Part shown: positions 1 to 7,801 of the stretch, one piece after another
Numbering within the stretch: the stretch's first letter is position 1
Layout of the letters: each line of letters starts with the position of its first letter
DNA from: Sulfuricellaceae bacterium
Lineage (GTDB): Bacteria; Pseudomonadota; Gammaproteobacteria; Burkholderiales; UBA9220
Assembly: GCA_019911985.1 (NCBI GenBank)
Contig: JAIOJO010000067.1
Location: forward strand, 1 to 24,161
DNA length: 24,161 nucleotides
Direction: 5' to 3'
The notes under the pieces: model-generated
Databases searched by the model: none
Told to the model about the DNA's origin: nothing
The model's input: the letters and a program-made list of their open reading frames with translations, nothing else
Made by a program: the position numbers and the translations under genes

Positions 1-4
1 GTAA

Positions 5-211
5 ATGGGTTCATTTAGCATTTGGCATTGGTTGATCGTGTTGGTTATCTTCGGCACCAAGAAACTGCGCAATGTCGGCAGCGATTTGGGCGGGGCGGTG
101 AAAAACTTCAAGGAGGCGATGAAGGAAGGGGAAAAGGAACCCGCGCAACTGGATTCCCACGGCCAGGGGCAAACCATCGAAGGCGAAGTGAAGGAGAAGG
201 TGAAGTCCTAA
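5..211 (+). CDS. tatA: Sec-independent (Tat) translocase subunit TatA
   Basis: This is TatA, the pore-forming or membrane-weakening subunit of the twin-arginine translocase, which exports folded proteins across the inner membrane. It has 68 residues. The short N-terminal helix (about 5-16) is followed by the family hinge FGTKKLRN (16-23), an amphipathic helix around GSDLGGAVKNFKEAMKEGEK, and a charged tail. The ATG lies directly after a TAA at 2-4, so the previous gene probably ends at the window edge. tatB follows after 34 bases and tatC after that, a normal tatABC operon. One thing is odd: compared with E. coli TatA, the membrane helix before FGTKKL is about four residues short. Family identity is clear from the hinge and amphipathic helix. 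Confidence 0.93.
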   Translation: MGSFSIWHWLIVLVIFGTKKLRNVGSDLGGAVKNFKEAMKEGEKEPAQLDSHGQGQTIEGEVKEKVKS

Positions 212-245
212 GCGGCTTCCCTCTTTATACGGACTACCTCAGACT

Positions 246-620
246 ATGTTCGATATCGGTTTTTCGGAATTGCTGGTCATCGGCGTGGTGGCGCTGGTGG
301 TAATCGGGCCGGAGCGCCTGCCTAAAGTGGCGCGCACCGCCGGCCTGCTGCTTGGACGCATGCAGCGCTACGCCGCCCAAGTGAAGGCGGAGGTCGATCG
401 CGAAATGAAACTGGAGGAGTTGCATAAGCTGCAAGATCAGTTCCGCCAAGCCGATGCGACGGCCCGGCATGTGATCCTGGAAGAAAAGCAGGGTATCGAG
501 CAGCAGGTTCAAGCCCTGGGTGAATCCGTTCACGCCGAGCCCGGCCATGTTCCACCGGCGCCGGACAAATCGCCTTCCCTTACGGAAACGCCGGCCGCGC
601 CGGGCGAAAAACAGGTTTAA
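246..620 (+). CDS. tatB: Sec-independent (Tat) translocase subunit TatB
   Basis: This is TatB, which with TatC forms the receptor for twin-arginine signal peptides. The 124-residue protein begins MFDIGFSELLVIGVVALVVIGPERLPKV in short form: the classic TatB start with one membrane helix (about 6-20), the conserved glutamate E8 and the GPERLP hinge (21-26). A long amphipathic helix to about residue 100 and a Pro/Ala-rich tail follow. The GPERLP hinge separates it from TatA, which has FGTKKL. It sits between tatA and tatC, with a 9-base gap to tatC, so the three are almost certainly co-transcribed and translated as one unit. Length is within the usual range for TatB. Confidence 0.94.
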   Translation: MFDIGFSELLVIGVVALVVIGPERLPKVARTAGLLLGRMQRYAAQVKAEVDREMKLEELHKLQDQFRQADATARHVILEEKQGIEQQVQALGESVHAEPGHVPPAPDKSPSLTETPAAPGEKQV

Positions 621-629
621 AACGGCGCC

Positions 630-1448
630 ATGAACGACGAGCTAGCGGGCGCGACCGAATCCTTGATTACGCATTTGCTGGAATTGCGTACCCGTTTGAT
701 CCGTTCGATGATCGCCGTCGGACTGATATTCGTCGCGCTATTCCCTTTCGCCTCGAAGCTCTACGCGCTGCTGGCAAGGCCTCTTCTGGCGGCCCTGCCC
801 AAGGGCGGGCAGATGATCGCCACCGAAGTCACCACGCCCTTTCTCGTGCCGATGAAAGTGGCGATGATGACGTCCTTCGTGATCGCGCTGCCTTACGTGA
901 TGTATCAATTGTGGGCTTTTGTCGCGCCGGGCTTGTATGCCCATGAAAAACGGCTCGCCGCGCCGCTGGTCGCCGCCAGCACCTTCTTGTTTCTGTGCGG
1001 CATGGCTTTCGCTTACTTCCTGGTGTTTCCCACGGTTTTCCACTTTATTACCGCTACCGCGCCTCAAGGGGTGGCGGTGATGACCGACATCAACAAGTAT
1101 TTGGATTTTGTGCTGACCTTGTTCATGGCTTTCGGCGTCACCTTCGAGGTGCCGATAGCCGTTGTGTTGCTGGTGCGTATGGGTTTTGTCAGCACGGCTA
1201 AGCTCAAGGAAATCAGGCCCTATGTGTTTGTTGGCGCGTTTGTTGTCGGCGCGGTTTTTACGCCGCCGGATATCGTCTCCCAGTTCATGCTGGCGATACC
1301 GCTGTGGCTGCTGTATGAATTGGGTATTTGGGCGTCCGTGCTGATTGCGCGTCCGGTCGAGGGGGACGCCTACCAGCCCCTCAGCGAAGACGAGATGGAG
1401 CGAGAGCTGGACGCCATCGAGGTAAGGCAGAAGAATAGCGGCGAATAA
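630..1448 (+). CDS. tatC: Sec-independent (Tat) translocase subunit TatC
   Basis: This is TatC, the polytopic signal-peptide receptor of the Tat system. The 272 residues include the N-terminal LLELRTRL motif (about 17-24), the cytoplasmic-loop region with YQLWAFVAPGLYAHEK (contains the conserved F-x-x-P-G-L and E residues), and FTPPDIVSQ before the last two helices. Six hydrophobic segments can be followed through the protein. The C-terminal tail is acidic. It is the last gene of tatABC and runs convergently towards the protease gene at 1638. The 189-base gap between them shows no gene and no convincing hairpin terminator. A plausible local client is the Rieske protein at 3853, which has a twin-arginine signal. 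Confidence 0.95.
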   Translation: MNDELAGATESLITHLLELRTRLIRSMIAVGLIFVALFPFASKLYALLARPLLAALPKGGQMIATEVTTPFLVPMKVAMMTSFVIALPYVMYQLWAFVAPGLYAHEKRLAAPLVAASTFLFLCGMAFAYFLVFPTVFHFITATAPQGVAVMTDINKYLDFVLTLFMAFGVTFEVPIAVVLLVRMGFVSTAKLKEIRPYVFVGAFVVGAVFTPPDIVSQFMLAIPLWLLYELGIWASVLIARPVEGDAYQPLSEDEMERELDAIEVRQKNSGE

Positions 1449-1637
1449 GGCTTGCCCGAAAATTCGGCGCTATGTTGGAGTATAGAGCGCAGGCCAAGGA
1501 ATAAGGCCGGCGCTGGTGCGTTTCACTACAAGCGGTTTGCGATTCCACACATTCGCGGCCCCGCTCCTCGTGTTTTACATCCATCGCGGATTAGCGGTCA
1601 AGGCTGCGTCTATGTGGGTTCTCTCAGTCGGCTGGTT

Positions 1638-2783
1638 TTATTCGCTTGGCCGGGCGGTGGGCGGCGGACGTTTGCCGATTTTGATCCGCAACTCGAGTTC
1701 GGACCGATTGCGCCGCACGGCGAATTCGGCCGTGCTGCCGGGGGCGAGCGCCGAGATCATGTTCAATAGGGCCGAGGAGTCGTTTACGGCCTTGCCGTTT
1801 ACCCTGAGCAAGATGTCCCCCGGCTTCATGCCTGCCCGATCCGCTGGGCCGCTACGAAGAACGCCGCCGATTAAGGTTCCCTGGGCAGACGGAAAATTGA
1901 GCGCCTGAGCGAGTTCCGGAGTGATGTCCTGCATCTCCACACCGATCCAGCCGCGCGTGACGCTGCCATGCTGGATAATCTGCTCCATCACTTTTTTGGC
2001 AATGCTGACCGGTATGGCGAATCCGATCCCCAGCGAACCGCCGCTGCGGGAATAGATCGCGCTGTTGATGCCCACCACGTTGCCGGCTTCGTCTATGAGA
2101 CCACCGCCGGAATTGCCCGGGTTGATGGCGGCATCGGTTTGGATGAAGTTTTCGAAGGTATTGATGCCCAGGTGGGAGCGCCCCAGAGCGCTGACGATAC
2201 CCATCGTGACCGTCTGCCCGACGCCGAAGGGATTGCCGATCGCCAGCACCACGTCGCCTACCTCAAGCTTCTCCGACTGGCCGAAGGTGGCGAAAGGGAG
2301 ATTGGGCAAGTCGATTTTAAGTACCGCCAAGTCGGTATCGGGGTCGCCGCCGACAATGCGAGCGGACGCGCTGCGTCCGTCGCCTAGCGCCACTTCGATT
2401 TCATCGGCGGACTCGACCACATGGTGATTGGTCAGGATATAACCTTGGGAGCTGACGATCACACCCGAACCCAAGCTCGATACGCGCTGTGGCATGGCAT
2501 CGAGTTGCTCGCCAAAGAAACGGCGGAACAGCGGATCGTCTAGTAAAGGGTTGCGCGGCGCGCGTGTTTCCTTGCTGGTATAGATGCTGACCACGGCCGG
2601 CATGGCTCTTTTGACGGCACGGCTGTAGGATTGAACCTGGGCAACGCGTTGCGGCGCTTGGGCTTCCTGAACCGTAACGGTGCCGCCGCCTTCTTGCGGC
2701 GTGGGATGCCAGTAGGAGAGGGCGAACAACACAGCTAAGCTGATTGTTACGGTTTGTGCGAAAATAAGCCAAAGTTTACGCAT
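1638..2783 (-). CDS. degS: Periplasmic serine endoprotease, DegS/AlgW type (HtrA family, one PDZ)
   Basis: This is a membrane-anchored HtrA-family protease. Counting from the ATG at 2783 it has 381 residues. An N-terminal hydrophobic anchor spans about 5-25. The trypsin-like domain has the catalytic triad H121 (in TNHHV), D151 (DTDLAVLK) and S225 (GNSGG), and a single PDZ domain spans about 270-365. One PDZ plus an uncleaved-looking anchor is the DegS/AlgW arrangement. In that family the protease senses misfolded outer-membrane proteins and cuts the anti-sigma factor RseA/MucA, but no such partner is visible here. A TTG at 2810 would add nine residues; neither start has a good ribosome site, and I chose the ATG because it begins the anchor directly. 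The gene is divergent from nif3/ybgI and convergent with tatC. Confidence 0.9.
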   Translation of the reverse strand: MRKLWLIFAQTVTISLAVLFALSYWHPTPQEGGGTVTVQEAQAPQRVAQVQSYSRAVKRAMPAVVSIYTSKETRAPRNPLLDDPLFRRFFGEQLDAMPQRVSSLGSGVIVSSQGYILTNHHVVESADEIEVALGDGRSASARIVGGDPDTDLAVLKIDLPNLPFATFGQSEKLEVGDVVLAIGNPFGVGQTVTMGIVSALGRSHLGINTFENFIQTDAAINPGNSGGGLIDEAGNVVGINSAIYSRSGGSLGIGFAIPVSIAKKVMEQIIQHGSVTRGWIGVEMQDITPELAQALNFPSAQGTLIGGVLRSGPADRAGMKPGDILLRVNGKAVNDSSALLNMISALAPGSTAEFAVRRNRSELELRIKIGKRPPPTARPSE

Positions 2784-2865
2784 GGTGCGTTTATGGGCAG
2801 TTGTTGACAAGGTTGCGAGTGGCTCTGAAGAGGCGTGCCATTCTGTTGAAAGCTTGAACCGAACT

Positions 2866-3612
2866 ATGTTGCTATACGACCTGGAAAATTATACCGGACA
2901 ACTGCTGGCAACGGCGGATTTCCACGATTACTGTCCCAACGGCTTGCAGGTGGAAGGGCGTAGCGAGGTGCGCTCGCTGGTGAGCGGCGTGTCGGCCGGC
3001 TTGGATTTGCTGCAGGCGGCTTTGGCTCTGGGCGCTGACGCGGTGTTGGTGCACCACGGCTATTTCTGGAAAAACGAGGATCCCTGTGTGGTCGGCGTCA
3101 AGCGGCGGCGCCTGGAGCTGTTGCTGCGTCACGATATTAGCCTGCTGGCCTACCATCTCCCTCTGGATGCCCATCCCGGATTGGGTAACAACGCGCAACT
3201 GGCGGCGATGCTGGGCTTGGTGGATGAGGGCGGCTTCGAGGAGCAGAATATCGGGCGTCACGGTGTGCTGGAGCGCCCGCAGACTTTGGCCGAATGGACC
3301 GCTTTGGTGGCCGGCCAATTGCAGCGCGCTCCCCTGGTGATCGGTGACGAGAGCCGGCTCATTCGCCGCGTTGCCTGGTGTAGCGGCGGAGCGCAAGATT
3401 ATTTCACCGAAGCGGTAAAGCTGGGCGTGGATGCTTTCCTCACCGGTGAAATATCCGAGCACAACGTACATCTTGCGCGAGAGTCCGGCGTGGCTTTCAT
3501 CAGCGCCGGGCACTACGCGACCGAGCGTTATGGCGTGCAGGCATTGGGCGATCATTTGGCACGTCATTTCGGCCTGCAGCACCAGTTTGTCGATGTGCCC
3601 AATCCCGTTTAA
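2866..3612 (+). CDS. Nif3/YbgI-family dinuclear metal-binding protein (GTP cyclohydrolase I type 2 homolog)
   Basis: This is a Nif3-family protein very close to E. coli YbgI along its whole length (248 residues here). Shared stretches include DYCPNGLQVEG, ADAVLVHHGYFWK, YHLPLDAHPGLGNNAQLA, TGEISEHN and SAGHYATERYGVQAL. The metal-site histidines of HHGYFW, the HLPLDAH segment and the C-terminal GHYATE are all present. The biochemical role of the family is not settled; databases often call it GTP cyclohydrolase type 2. The frame is open from 2782, but the ATG at 2866 gives the family length and the usual hydrophobic start, whereas the extra 28 residues have no counterpart and overlap the divergent protease start. 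This neighbourhood beside an HtrA protease and petABC is common in gammaproteobacteria. Confidence 0.9.
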   Translation: MLLYDLENYTGQLLATADFHDYCPNGLQVEGRSEVRSLVSGVSAGLDLLQAALALGADAVLVHHGYFWKNEDPCVVGVKRRRLELLLRHDISLLAYHLPLDAHPGLGNNAQLAAMLGLVDEGGFEEQNIGRHGVLERPQTLAEWTALVAGQLQRAPLVIGDESRLIRRVAWCSGGAQDYFTEAVKLGVDAFLTGEISEHNVHLARESGVAFISAGHYATERYGVQALGDHLARHFGLQHQFVDVPNPV

Positions 3613-3781
3613 AAAGTTGTTCCTAAAGAAAAAATAATTTATTCGAATGGCGTCATGGCTTGCGGGCTATGCGCATTTCCGGCAGGAAATCCGCTCCCGT
3701 AAAAGTCCGCGTTGAGCATTCCGAAGCGCCATGCGTGGCAGTCTATTTAGACTTAAAATAAGCCAAATTTTCACGAGGGGC

Positions 3782-3810
3782 TTAAGTTTCCGCTGAAAAC
3801 GGGTTACAAT
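3782..3810 (+). promoter_or_regulatory. Tentative sigma70-type promoter for petABC
   Basis: The 240-base gap between nif3/ybgI and petA has a good -10 hexamer TACAAT (3805-3810) preceded at 17 bases by a weak -35 TTAAGT (3782-3787). The predicted start site would be about 35 bases before the petA ATG at 3853. Only the -10 is strong, so this is a guess from sequence. The rest of the gap is AT-richer and holds no gene. Confidence 0.35.
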
Positions 3811-3852
3811 GCGACGGTTTAATTTTGGCTACCTTCTACAGGAAATTGGGCT

Positions 3853-4446
3853 ATGAGCAATGACGCAGTAGATCGCAATAAACGGCGGTTTCTAGTTGCC
3901 GCGACAACCGCCATGGGTGGCGTGGCCGCAGCAGCAGTGGCTGTTCCCTTTGTATCCAGCATGTTACCCAGCGAGCGCGCCAAAGCGGCCGGTGCCCCGG
4001 TGGAGGTCAACATCAGCAAAGTCGAGCCGGGCATGCTCCTGGCCGTCGAGTGGCGCGGCAAGCCGGTATGGGTGGTAAACCGCACCAAGGAAATGCTGGA
4101 TATGTTGTCTAAGCACGACGACAGGCTGGTGGACCCCACCTCGGATCAGCCGCAGCAACCCGAGTATTGCAAAAATCCAACGCGCTCGATCAAGCCCCAG
4201 TACCTCGTAGCGGTAGGTATCTGCACCCACCTCGGCTGCTCGCCGACCTACCGCAAGGATGTAGCGGCGGCGGATCTCGGCGCCGATTGGCCCGGCGGCT
4301 TCTTCTGCCCCTGCCACGGTTCCCGTTTCGACCTGGCGGTGCGCGTATTTAAAGGCTCTCCGGCCCCGACCAACCTGGTCATTCCTCCGTATAAATATCT
4401 CAGTGATACCCGCCTTTTAATTGGCGACGACAGTAAGGGAGCCTAA
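3853..4446 (+). CDS. petA: Ubiquinol-cytochrome c reductase, Rieske iron-sulfur subunit
   Basis: This is the [2Fe-2S] subunit of the bc1 complex, which takes an electron from ubiquinol at the Qo site and passes it to cytochrome c1. It has 197 residues. The N-terminus has a twin-arginine motif (NKRRFL, R11-R12) before a hydrophobic anchor, the usual uncleaved Tat signal of bacterial Rieske proteins. Box I is CTHLGC (124-129) and box II CPCHGS (152-157). By family rules C124, H126, C152 and H155 bind the cluster, and C129-C154 form the disulfide. The Pro loop region GSPAP follows. The family's glycine in D-x-x-G-R after box II is replaced by V163. The gene is first in petABC, 3 bases before petB. 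Confidence 0.96.
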   Translation: MSNDAVDRNKRRFLVAATTAMGGVAAAAVAVPFVSSMLPSERAKAAGAPVEVNISKVEPGMLLAVEWRGKPVWVVNRTKEMLDMLSKHDDRLVDPTSDQPQQPEYCKNPTRSIKPQYLVAVGICTHLGCSPTYRKDVAAADLGADWPGGFFCPCHGSRFDLAVRVFKGSPAPTNLVIPPYKYLSDTRLLIGDDSKGA

Positions 4447-4449
4447 TCG

Positions 4450-5685
4450 ATGAATAGCATGACCCGTCTGCTTGGTTGGATTGACGACCGCTTTCCTCTG
4501 ACGTCCAACTGGAAAACGCATCTATCCGAGTACTATGCGCCGAAGAATTTCAATTTCTGGTATTTCTTCGGTTCTCTTGCGCTGTTGGTTTTGGTTATCC
4601 AAATCGTCAGCGGCATTTTCCTGACTATGAACTACAAGCCGGATGCAAACCTGGCCTTCGCCTCGGTCGAATACATCATGCGTGATGTGCACTGGGGCTG
4701 GTTGATCCGCTATGTTCATTCCACCGGCGCCTCGATGTTTTTCGTGGTGGTGTACCTGCATATGTTCCGCGGACTGATTTACGGCTCGTACCGCAAGCCG
4801 CGCGAATTGGTATGGATATTCGGCATGCTGATTTATTTGGCGCTGATGGCGGAAGCCTTTATGGGTTATTTGCTGCCTTGGGGCCAAATGTCCTACTGGG
4901 GGGCGCAGGTGATCATTAACCTGTTCACCGCGATTCCCTTTGTCGGACCCGACATCTCCGAATGGATCCGCGGCGATTTCGTGATTTCCGATGCCACCTT
5001 GAATCGCTTTTTTGCCTTCCACGTCATAGCCGTGCCCCTGGTGCTGCTGGGCTTGGTCGTGGCGCACATTATTGCGTTGCACGAAGTGGGTTCCAACAAT
5101 CCAGACGGCATCGAGATCAAGAAGAACAAAGACCCCGTTACGCACATCCCGCTCGATGGGATTCCTTTCCACCCGTATTACACGGTGAAGGATATCGTCG
5201 GCGTGGTCGTGTTTTTAATGGTGTTTTCCGCGATCCTGTTCTTCGCTCCGGACATGAACGGATTCTTCCTGGAGGCCAACAACTTTATCCCGGCCGACTC
5301 CTTGAAGACGCCGCCGCACATTGCGCCGGTCTGGTATTTCACGCCGTTCTACGCCATCTTGCGCGCCGTCCCGCCCTTGTTCGGCTCTCAGTTTCCGGGC
5401 GTGGTCGTGATGGGCGTGGCCGTGGTTATCCTGTTCTTCCTGCCTTGGCTGGATCGTGCGCCGGTTAAATCCATTCGTTACCGCGGTCCGATCTTCAAAG
5501 TCGCGCTGGCCTTGTTTGTCATCAGCTTCTTTGGTTTGGGGTATCTCGGCGTGCAGCCGGTAACGCCCACTTATACCCTGTTTTCCAGGATCTTCTCGGT
5601 GATTTATTTAGCCTTTTTCATCCTGATGCCGTGGTATACCAAAATCGACAAATCCAAACCAGAACCGAAACGGGTTACGGGGTAA
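4450..5685 (+). CDS. petB: Ubiquinol-cytochrome c reductase, cytochrome b subunit
   Basis: This is cytochrome b of the bc1 complex, an inner-membrane protein with two b haems and the quinol sites Qo and Qi. The 411 residues include the haem-ligand histidine pairs in helices B and D (RYVHSTGASM and LHMFRG; FFAFHVIAVP and HIIALHEVGSNNPDG), the GYLLPWGQMSYWGA segment, and a Qo motif PVWY at 293-296 in place of the mitochondrial PEWY. I believe the PVWY form is common in beta- and gammaproteobacteria. Length fits the single-chain bacterial type with eight membrane helices. It lies between petA (3-base gap) and petC, whose candidate starts overlap or closely follow its stop, so the three are translated as one operon. 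Confidence 0.97.
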   Translation: MNSMTRLLGWIDDRFPLTSNWKTHLSEYYAPKNFNFWYFFGSLALLVLVIQIVSGIFLTMNYKPDANLAFASVEYIMRDVHWGWLIRYVHSTGASMFFVVVYLHMFRGLIYGSYRKPRELVWIFGMLIYLALMAEAFMGYLLPWGQMSYWGAQVIINLFTAIPFVGPDISEWIRGDFVISDATLNRFFAFHVIAVPLVLLGLVVAHIIALHEVGSNNPDGIEIKKNKDPVTHIPLDGIPFHPYYTVKDIVGVVVFLMVFSAILFFAPDMNGFFLEANNFIPADSLKTPPHIAPVWYFTPFYAILRAVPPLFGSQFPGVVVMGVAVVILFFLPWLDRAPVKSIRYRGPIFKVALALFVISFFGLGYLGVQPVTPTYTLFSRIFSVIYLAFFILMPWYTKIDKSKPEPKRVTG

Positions 5686-5690
5686 TGATA

Positions 5691-6428
5691 ATGAACATAA
5701 TGAAAAAACTTTTGTTATTGGCCTTGTTGGTGCCGAGCCTCGCGCTGGCTAACGAAGAAGGGCCTAACCTGGATCAGGCCCATTACGATCTAGGCGATCA
5801 GGCCTCGCTGCAGCGCGGTGCCAAAGTCTTCGTCAACTACTGCTTGAGCTGCCATAGCGCGAACTATATGCGCTATAGCCGTCTGGAGCAGATCGGTCTG
5901 AGCGAAAAGCAAATCAAGGAAAACTTGCTGTTCGCGGGCGAAAAAGTCGGCGAGACCATGAATGTGGCCTTGAACCCCAAGGAAGCGAAGGGATTTTTCG
6001 GTGCCACGCCGCCCGACCTTAGCGTGATAGCGCGCTCCCGCGGCGCCGATTGGCTCTATACGTACCTGCGCGGCTTTTACCGTGACGATACCCGCCCGAC
6101 GGGCTGGAACAACACGGTATTCGACAAGGTCGGCATGCCCCATGTGCTATACCAGTTGCAGGGCGAGCAGGTATTGCACGTCGAAGAGCATGAGGATAGC
6201 CACGGCGTCAAACATGAAGTCAAAACGCTAGTCCTGGCTAAGCCGGGCACCATGAAACCCGCCGAATACGATGCCCTGGTAGGCGATCTCGTCAACTACC
6301 TGGTGTTTATGGGCGAGCCCGCGCAGCAACAGCGCAAGGCGCTTGGGATCGTGGTTTTGCTATTCCTCGGACTTTTCTTCGTGGTGGCTTACTACCTTAA
6401 GAAAGAATACTGGAAAGATATTCACTAA
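5691..6428 (+). CDS. petC: Ubiquinol-cytochrome c reductase, cytochrome c1 subunit
   Basis: This is cytochrome c1, the membrane-anchored c-type haem subunit that receives electrons from the Rieske protein and passes them to a soluble cytochrome c. From the ATG at 5691 it has 245 residues: a Sec signal peptide ending near ALA/NEEG (18-20), the haem-attachment site CLSCH (51-55), the probable axial ligand M149 in KVGMPHVL, and one C-terminal anchor (about 217-236) ending in basic residues. I chose 5691 because GGGG at 5679-5682 is well spaced for it. The ATG at 5685 overlaps the petB stop but is too close, and the one at 5700 is also possible. It is the last pet gene, followed by a terminator. 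Confidence 0.95.
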   Translation: MNIMKKLLLLALLVPSLALANEEGPNLDQAHYDLGDQASLQRGAKVFVNYCLSCHSANYMRYSRLEQIGLSEKQIKENLLFAGEKVGETMNVALNPKEAKGFFGATPPDLSVIARSRGADWLYTYLRGFYRDDTRPTGWNNTVFDKVGMPHVLYQLQGEQVLHVEEHEDSHGVKHEVKTLVLAKPGTMKPAEYDALVGDLVNYLVFMGEPAQQQRKALGIVVLLFLGLFFVVAYYLKKEYWKDIH

Positions 6429-6449
6429 GCTCTCATGCTGGTGACATGT

Positions 6450-6487
6450 CGGCCCGCGGAAAGTTTACTCCGCGGGCCGATTTTTTA
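6450..6487 (+). terminator. Rho-independent terminator after petABC
   Basis: A perfect 11-bp stem (CGGCCCGCGGA at 6450-6460 with TCCGCGGGCCG at 6469-6479) closes an 8-base loop and is followed by a run of T at 6481-6486. It stands 22 bases after the petC stop, so it ends the petABC transcript and separates it from sspAB. Confidence 0.93.
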
Positions 6488-6621
6488 ATTTCCCCATGAA
6501 TCTTTTTTTATAAGCGAATTAACGGCTTAGGCTGTCGGGCTTGAAATTTATTTTCGATCCGGCTAAGTTACTATTTTTTCCTGGTAACCAAGCCCCTCTT
6601 CTTAAGTGGCAGCAAAAAATT

Positions 6622-7221
6622 ATGATGACACTCTATTCCGGCACAAGCTGCCCATTCAGTCAGCGTTGCCGTATCGTTCTGCATGAAAAAGGTATGGACT
6701 TCCAGGTGATTGATGTGGATATGCACAACAAGCCTGAAGACCTCGCCGCTATCAATCCGTACAATAAAGTCCCCGCTCTGATAGAGCGCGATTTGGTACT
6801 GTATGAAGCCAATATCATCAACGAATATATCGACGAGCGCTTCCCTCACCCGCAACTGATGCCGGCCGATCCGGTGATGCGCGCGCGGGCTCGCCTCTTG
6901 CTGCATAATTTCGAGCAAGAGTTGTTCGCTGAAATCGAAAAACTCGAAAGCGGCACGCAAAAAGTAGCGGACAAGGCACGTGTTGAAATTCGCGATAATT
7001 TGAGCCAAATCGCCCCGATATTTGCGAAACAAAAATATATGCTGGGCGAAGAGTTTTCCATGCTCGATGTCGCTATCGCGCCGTTGCTGTGGCGCTTGGA
7101 TCATTACGGCATCCAACTGCCTAAGCAGACGGCTCCTCTGCTCAAATATGCCGAACGCCTGTTCAGCCGCCCGGCGTTTATCGATGCCTTGACGCCATCC
7201 GAGCGAGTCATGCGTAAATGA
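6622..7221 (+). CDS. sspA: Stringent starvation protein A (SspA)
   Basis: SspA is a glutathione-S-transferase-fold protein that binds RNA polymerase and adjusts transcription in stationary phase and stress in E. coli and relatives. From the ATG at 6622 it has 199 residues: a thioredoxin-like N-domain with SGTSCPFSQRCRIVLHEKG, then NPYNKVPALIERDLVLYE and EYIDERFPHPQLMPADP, matching E. coli SspA closely. The helical C-domain ends LTPSERVMRK. The frame is open from a TTG at 6541, but the extra 27 residues match nothing in SspA. An ATG at 6625 is equally possible. Its stop overlaps the sspB start (ATGA), so the two are coupled. Unlike E. coli SspA, it keeps a CPFS cysteine at the GST/glutaredoxin position. 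Confidence 0.93.
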   Translation: MMTLYSGTSCPFSQRCRIVLHEKGMDFQVIDVDMHNKPEDLAAINPYNKVPALIERDLVLYEANIINEYIDERFPHPQLMPADPVMRARARLLLHNFEQELFAEIEKLESGTQKVADKARVEIRDNLSQIAPIFAKQKYMLGEEFSMLDVAIAPLLWRLDHYGIQLPKQTAPLLKYAERLFSRPAFIDALTPSERVMRK

Positions 7222-7637
7222 GCGACGTGACGACCAAGCCCTATTTGATACGCGCGATCTACGAATGGTGCAGCGACAACGGCTATACCCCCTATTTGGC
7301 CGTACAGGTTAGCCCGCGCACGCAAGTTCCTCTAGAGCACGTCAAAGACGGCCAAATCGTCCTGAGCTTAAGTTCTACCGCTGTCCGTAATTTGCTGATG
7401 GGTAACGAGTTCGTTGAATTTTCGGCGCGTTTTTCCGGAACGGCACGGCAGATTCTCGTCCCTATTGCTTCCGTTATCGGTATCTACGCGCGTGAAAACG
7501 GCCAGGGTTTATTCTTTGCTGCCGAAGAAGAAACCGAGCAGGCCGACGCGGAAGCGAGGAGCGAAACGCCGACGGCGGATAAGCCCGGCGAGCCAAGCCC
7601 TCCCCGCGGCAGACCTTCCCTGAAGATCGTAAAATAG
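7218..7637 (+). CDS. sspB: ClpXP protease specificity-enhancing factor SspB
   Basis: SspB is the adaptor that delivers ssrA-tagged and some other proteins to the ClpXP protease. The 139 residues consist of the folded substrate-binding domain (about 4-110, with TKPYLIRAIYEWC and a VSPRTQVPLEHVKDGQIVLSL-type strand region), an acidic Pro/Ala-rich flexible linker (about 111-128), and the C-terminal ClpX-binding peptide RGRPSLKIVK (130-139). That peptide matches the XB motif of E. coli SspB. The start codon overlaps the sspA stop as ATGA. The gene ends 61 bases before the tRNA-Thr gene. All hallmark parts are intact. Confidence 0.95.
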   Translation: MSDVTTKPYLIRAIYEWCSDNGYTPYLAVQVSPRTQVPLEHVKDGQIVLSLSSTAVRNLLMGNEFVEFSARFSGTARQILVPIASVIGIYARENGQGLFFAAEEETEQADAEARSETPTADKPGEPSPPRGRPSLKIVK

Positions 7638-7661
7638 TTCTCCAGAACGGTTTTTAGTGGT

Positions 7662-7689
7662 TTTACGGCTAGTTTAAAACCTCTATAAT
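7662..7689 (+). promoter_or_regulatory. Promoter of tRNA-Thr
   Basis: A perfect -10 TATAAT (7684-7689) is preceded after 16 bases by TTTACG (7662-7667), which matches four of six -35 positions. The tRNA begins 10 bases after the -10, as expected for a short-leader tRNA promoter. It lies outside the integrated element, so the tRNA keeps its host promoter. Confidence 0.7.
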
Positions 7690-7698
7690 CCGTCTCTC

Positions 7699-7774
7699 GC
7701 CGGCATAGCTCAGTTGGTAGAGCAGCTGATTTGTAATCAGAAGGTCGAGGGTTCGATTCCTTTTGCCGGCACCA
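7699..7774 (+). tRNA. tRNA-Thr (anticodon TGT)
   Basis: A full cloverleaf can be folded: acceptor GCCGGCA with TGCCGGC, D stem GCTC/GAGC, anticodon loop TTTGTAA with anticodon TGT at 7732-7734 (reads ACA and other Thr codons), T loop TTCGATT, and encoded CCA at 7772-7774. The T stem has two G-U pairs, and the first anticodon-stem pair is a G-A mismatch, which does not look disabling. The last 19 bases of the gene are the attachment site of the element that begins here, so the 3' end may have been rebuilt by integration. Confidence 0.96.
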
Positions 7775-7775
7775 A
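7756..7775 (+). repeat. attL (3' end of tRNA-Thr)
   Basis: The core ATTCCTTTTGCCGGCACCAA overlaps the T loop to CCA of tRNA-Thr. It recurs at 15280-15298 with one G missing. A tyrosine integrase gene starts 175 bases further on, the standard arrangement for tRNA-targeting elements. The exact crossover point within the core cannot be read from this sequence. Confidence 0.85.
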
Positions 7776-7801
7776 ATAACATTCCAAGCAGTACCGAAAT
7801 A

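Noticed and set aside
1452..1908. Open frames in the tatC-protease gap and across the protease end
   Set aside because: They have no good ribosome sites, overlap the antisense of the protease gene, and give low-complexity Arg/Pro/Ser-rich translations typical of shadows of GC-rich genes.
5326..5337. PVWY in place of PEWY in the Qo motif of cytochrome b
   Set aside because: As far as I know this form is usual in beta- and gammaproteobacteria, so it is recorded in the gene entry and not treated as novel.
6541..6621. N-terminal extension of SspA from a TTG at 6541
   Set aside because: SspA homologs begin near the ATG at 6622. The extra segment looks like leader DNA (TTGAAA and AT-rich sequence), not protein.
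7699..7774. tRNA-Thr as a pseudogene because of G-U pairs and one G-A mismatch
   Set aside because: Acceptor, D stem, anticodon loop, T loop and CCA are all intact, and promoter and terminator are present; the irregular pairs are tolerable.
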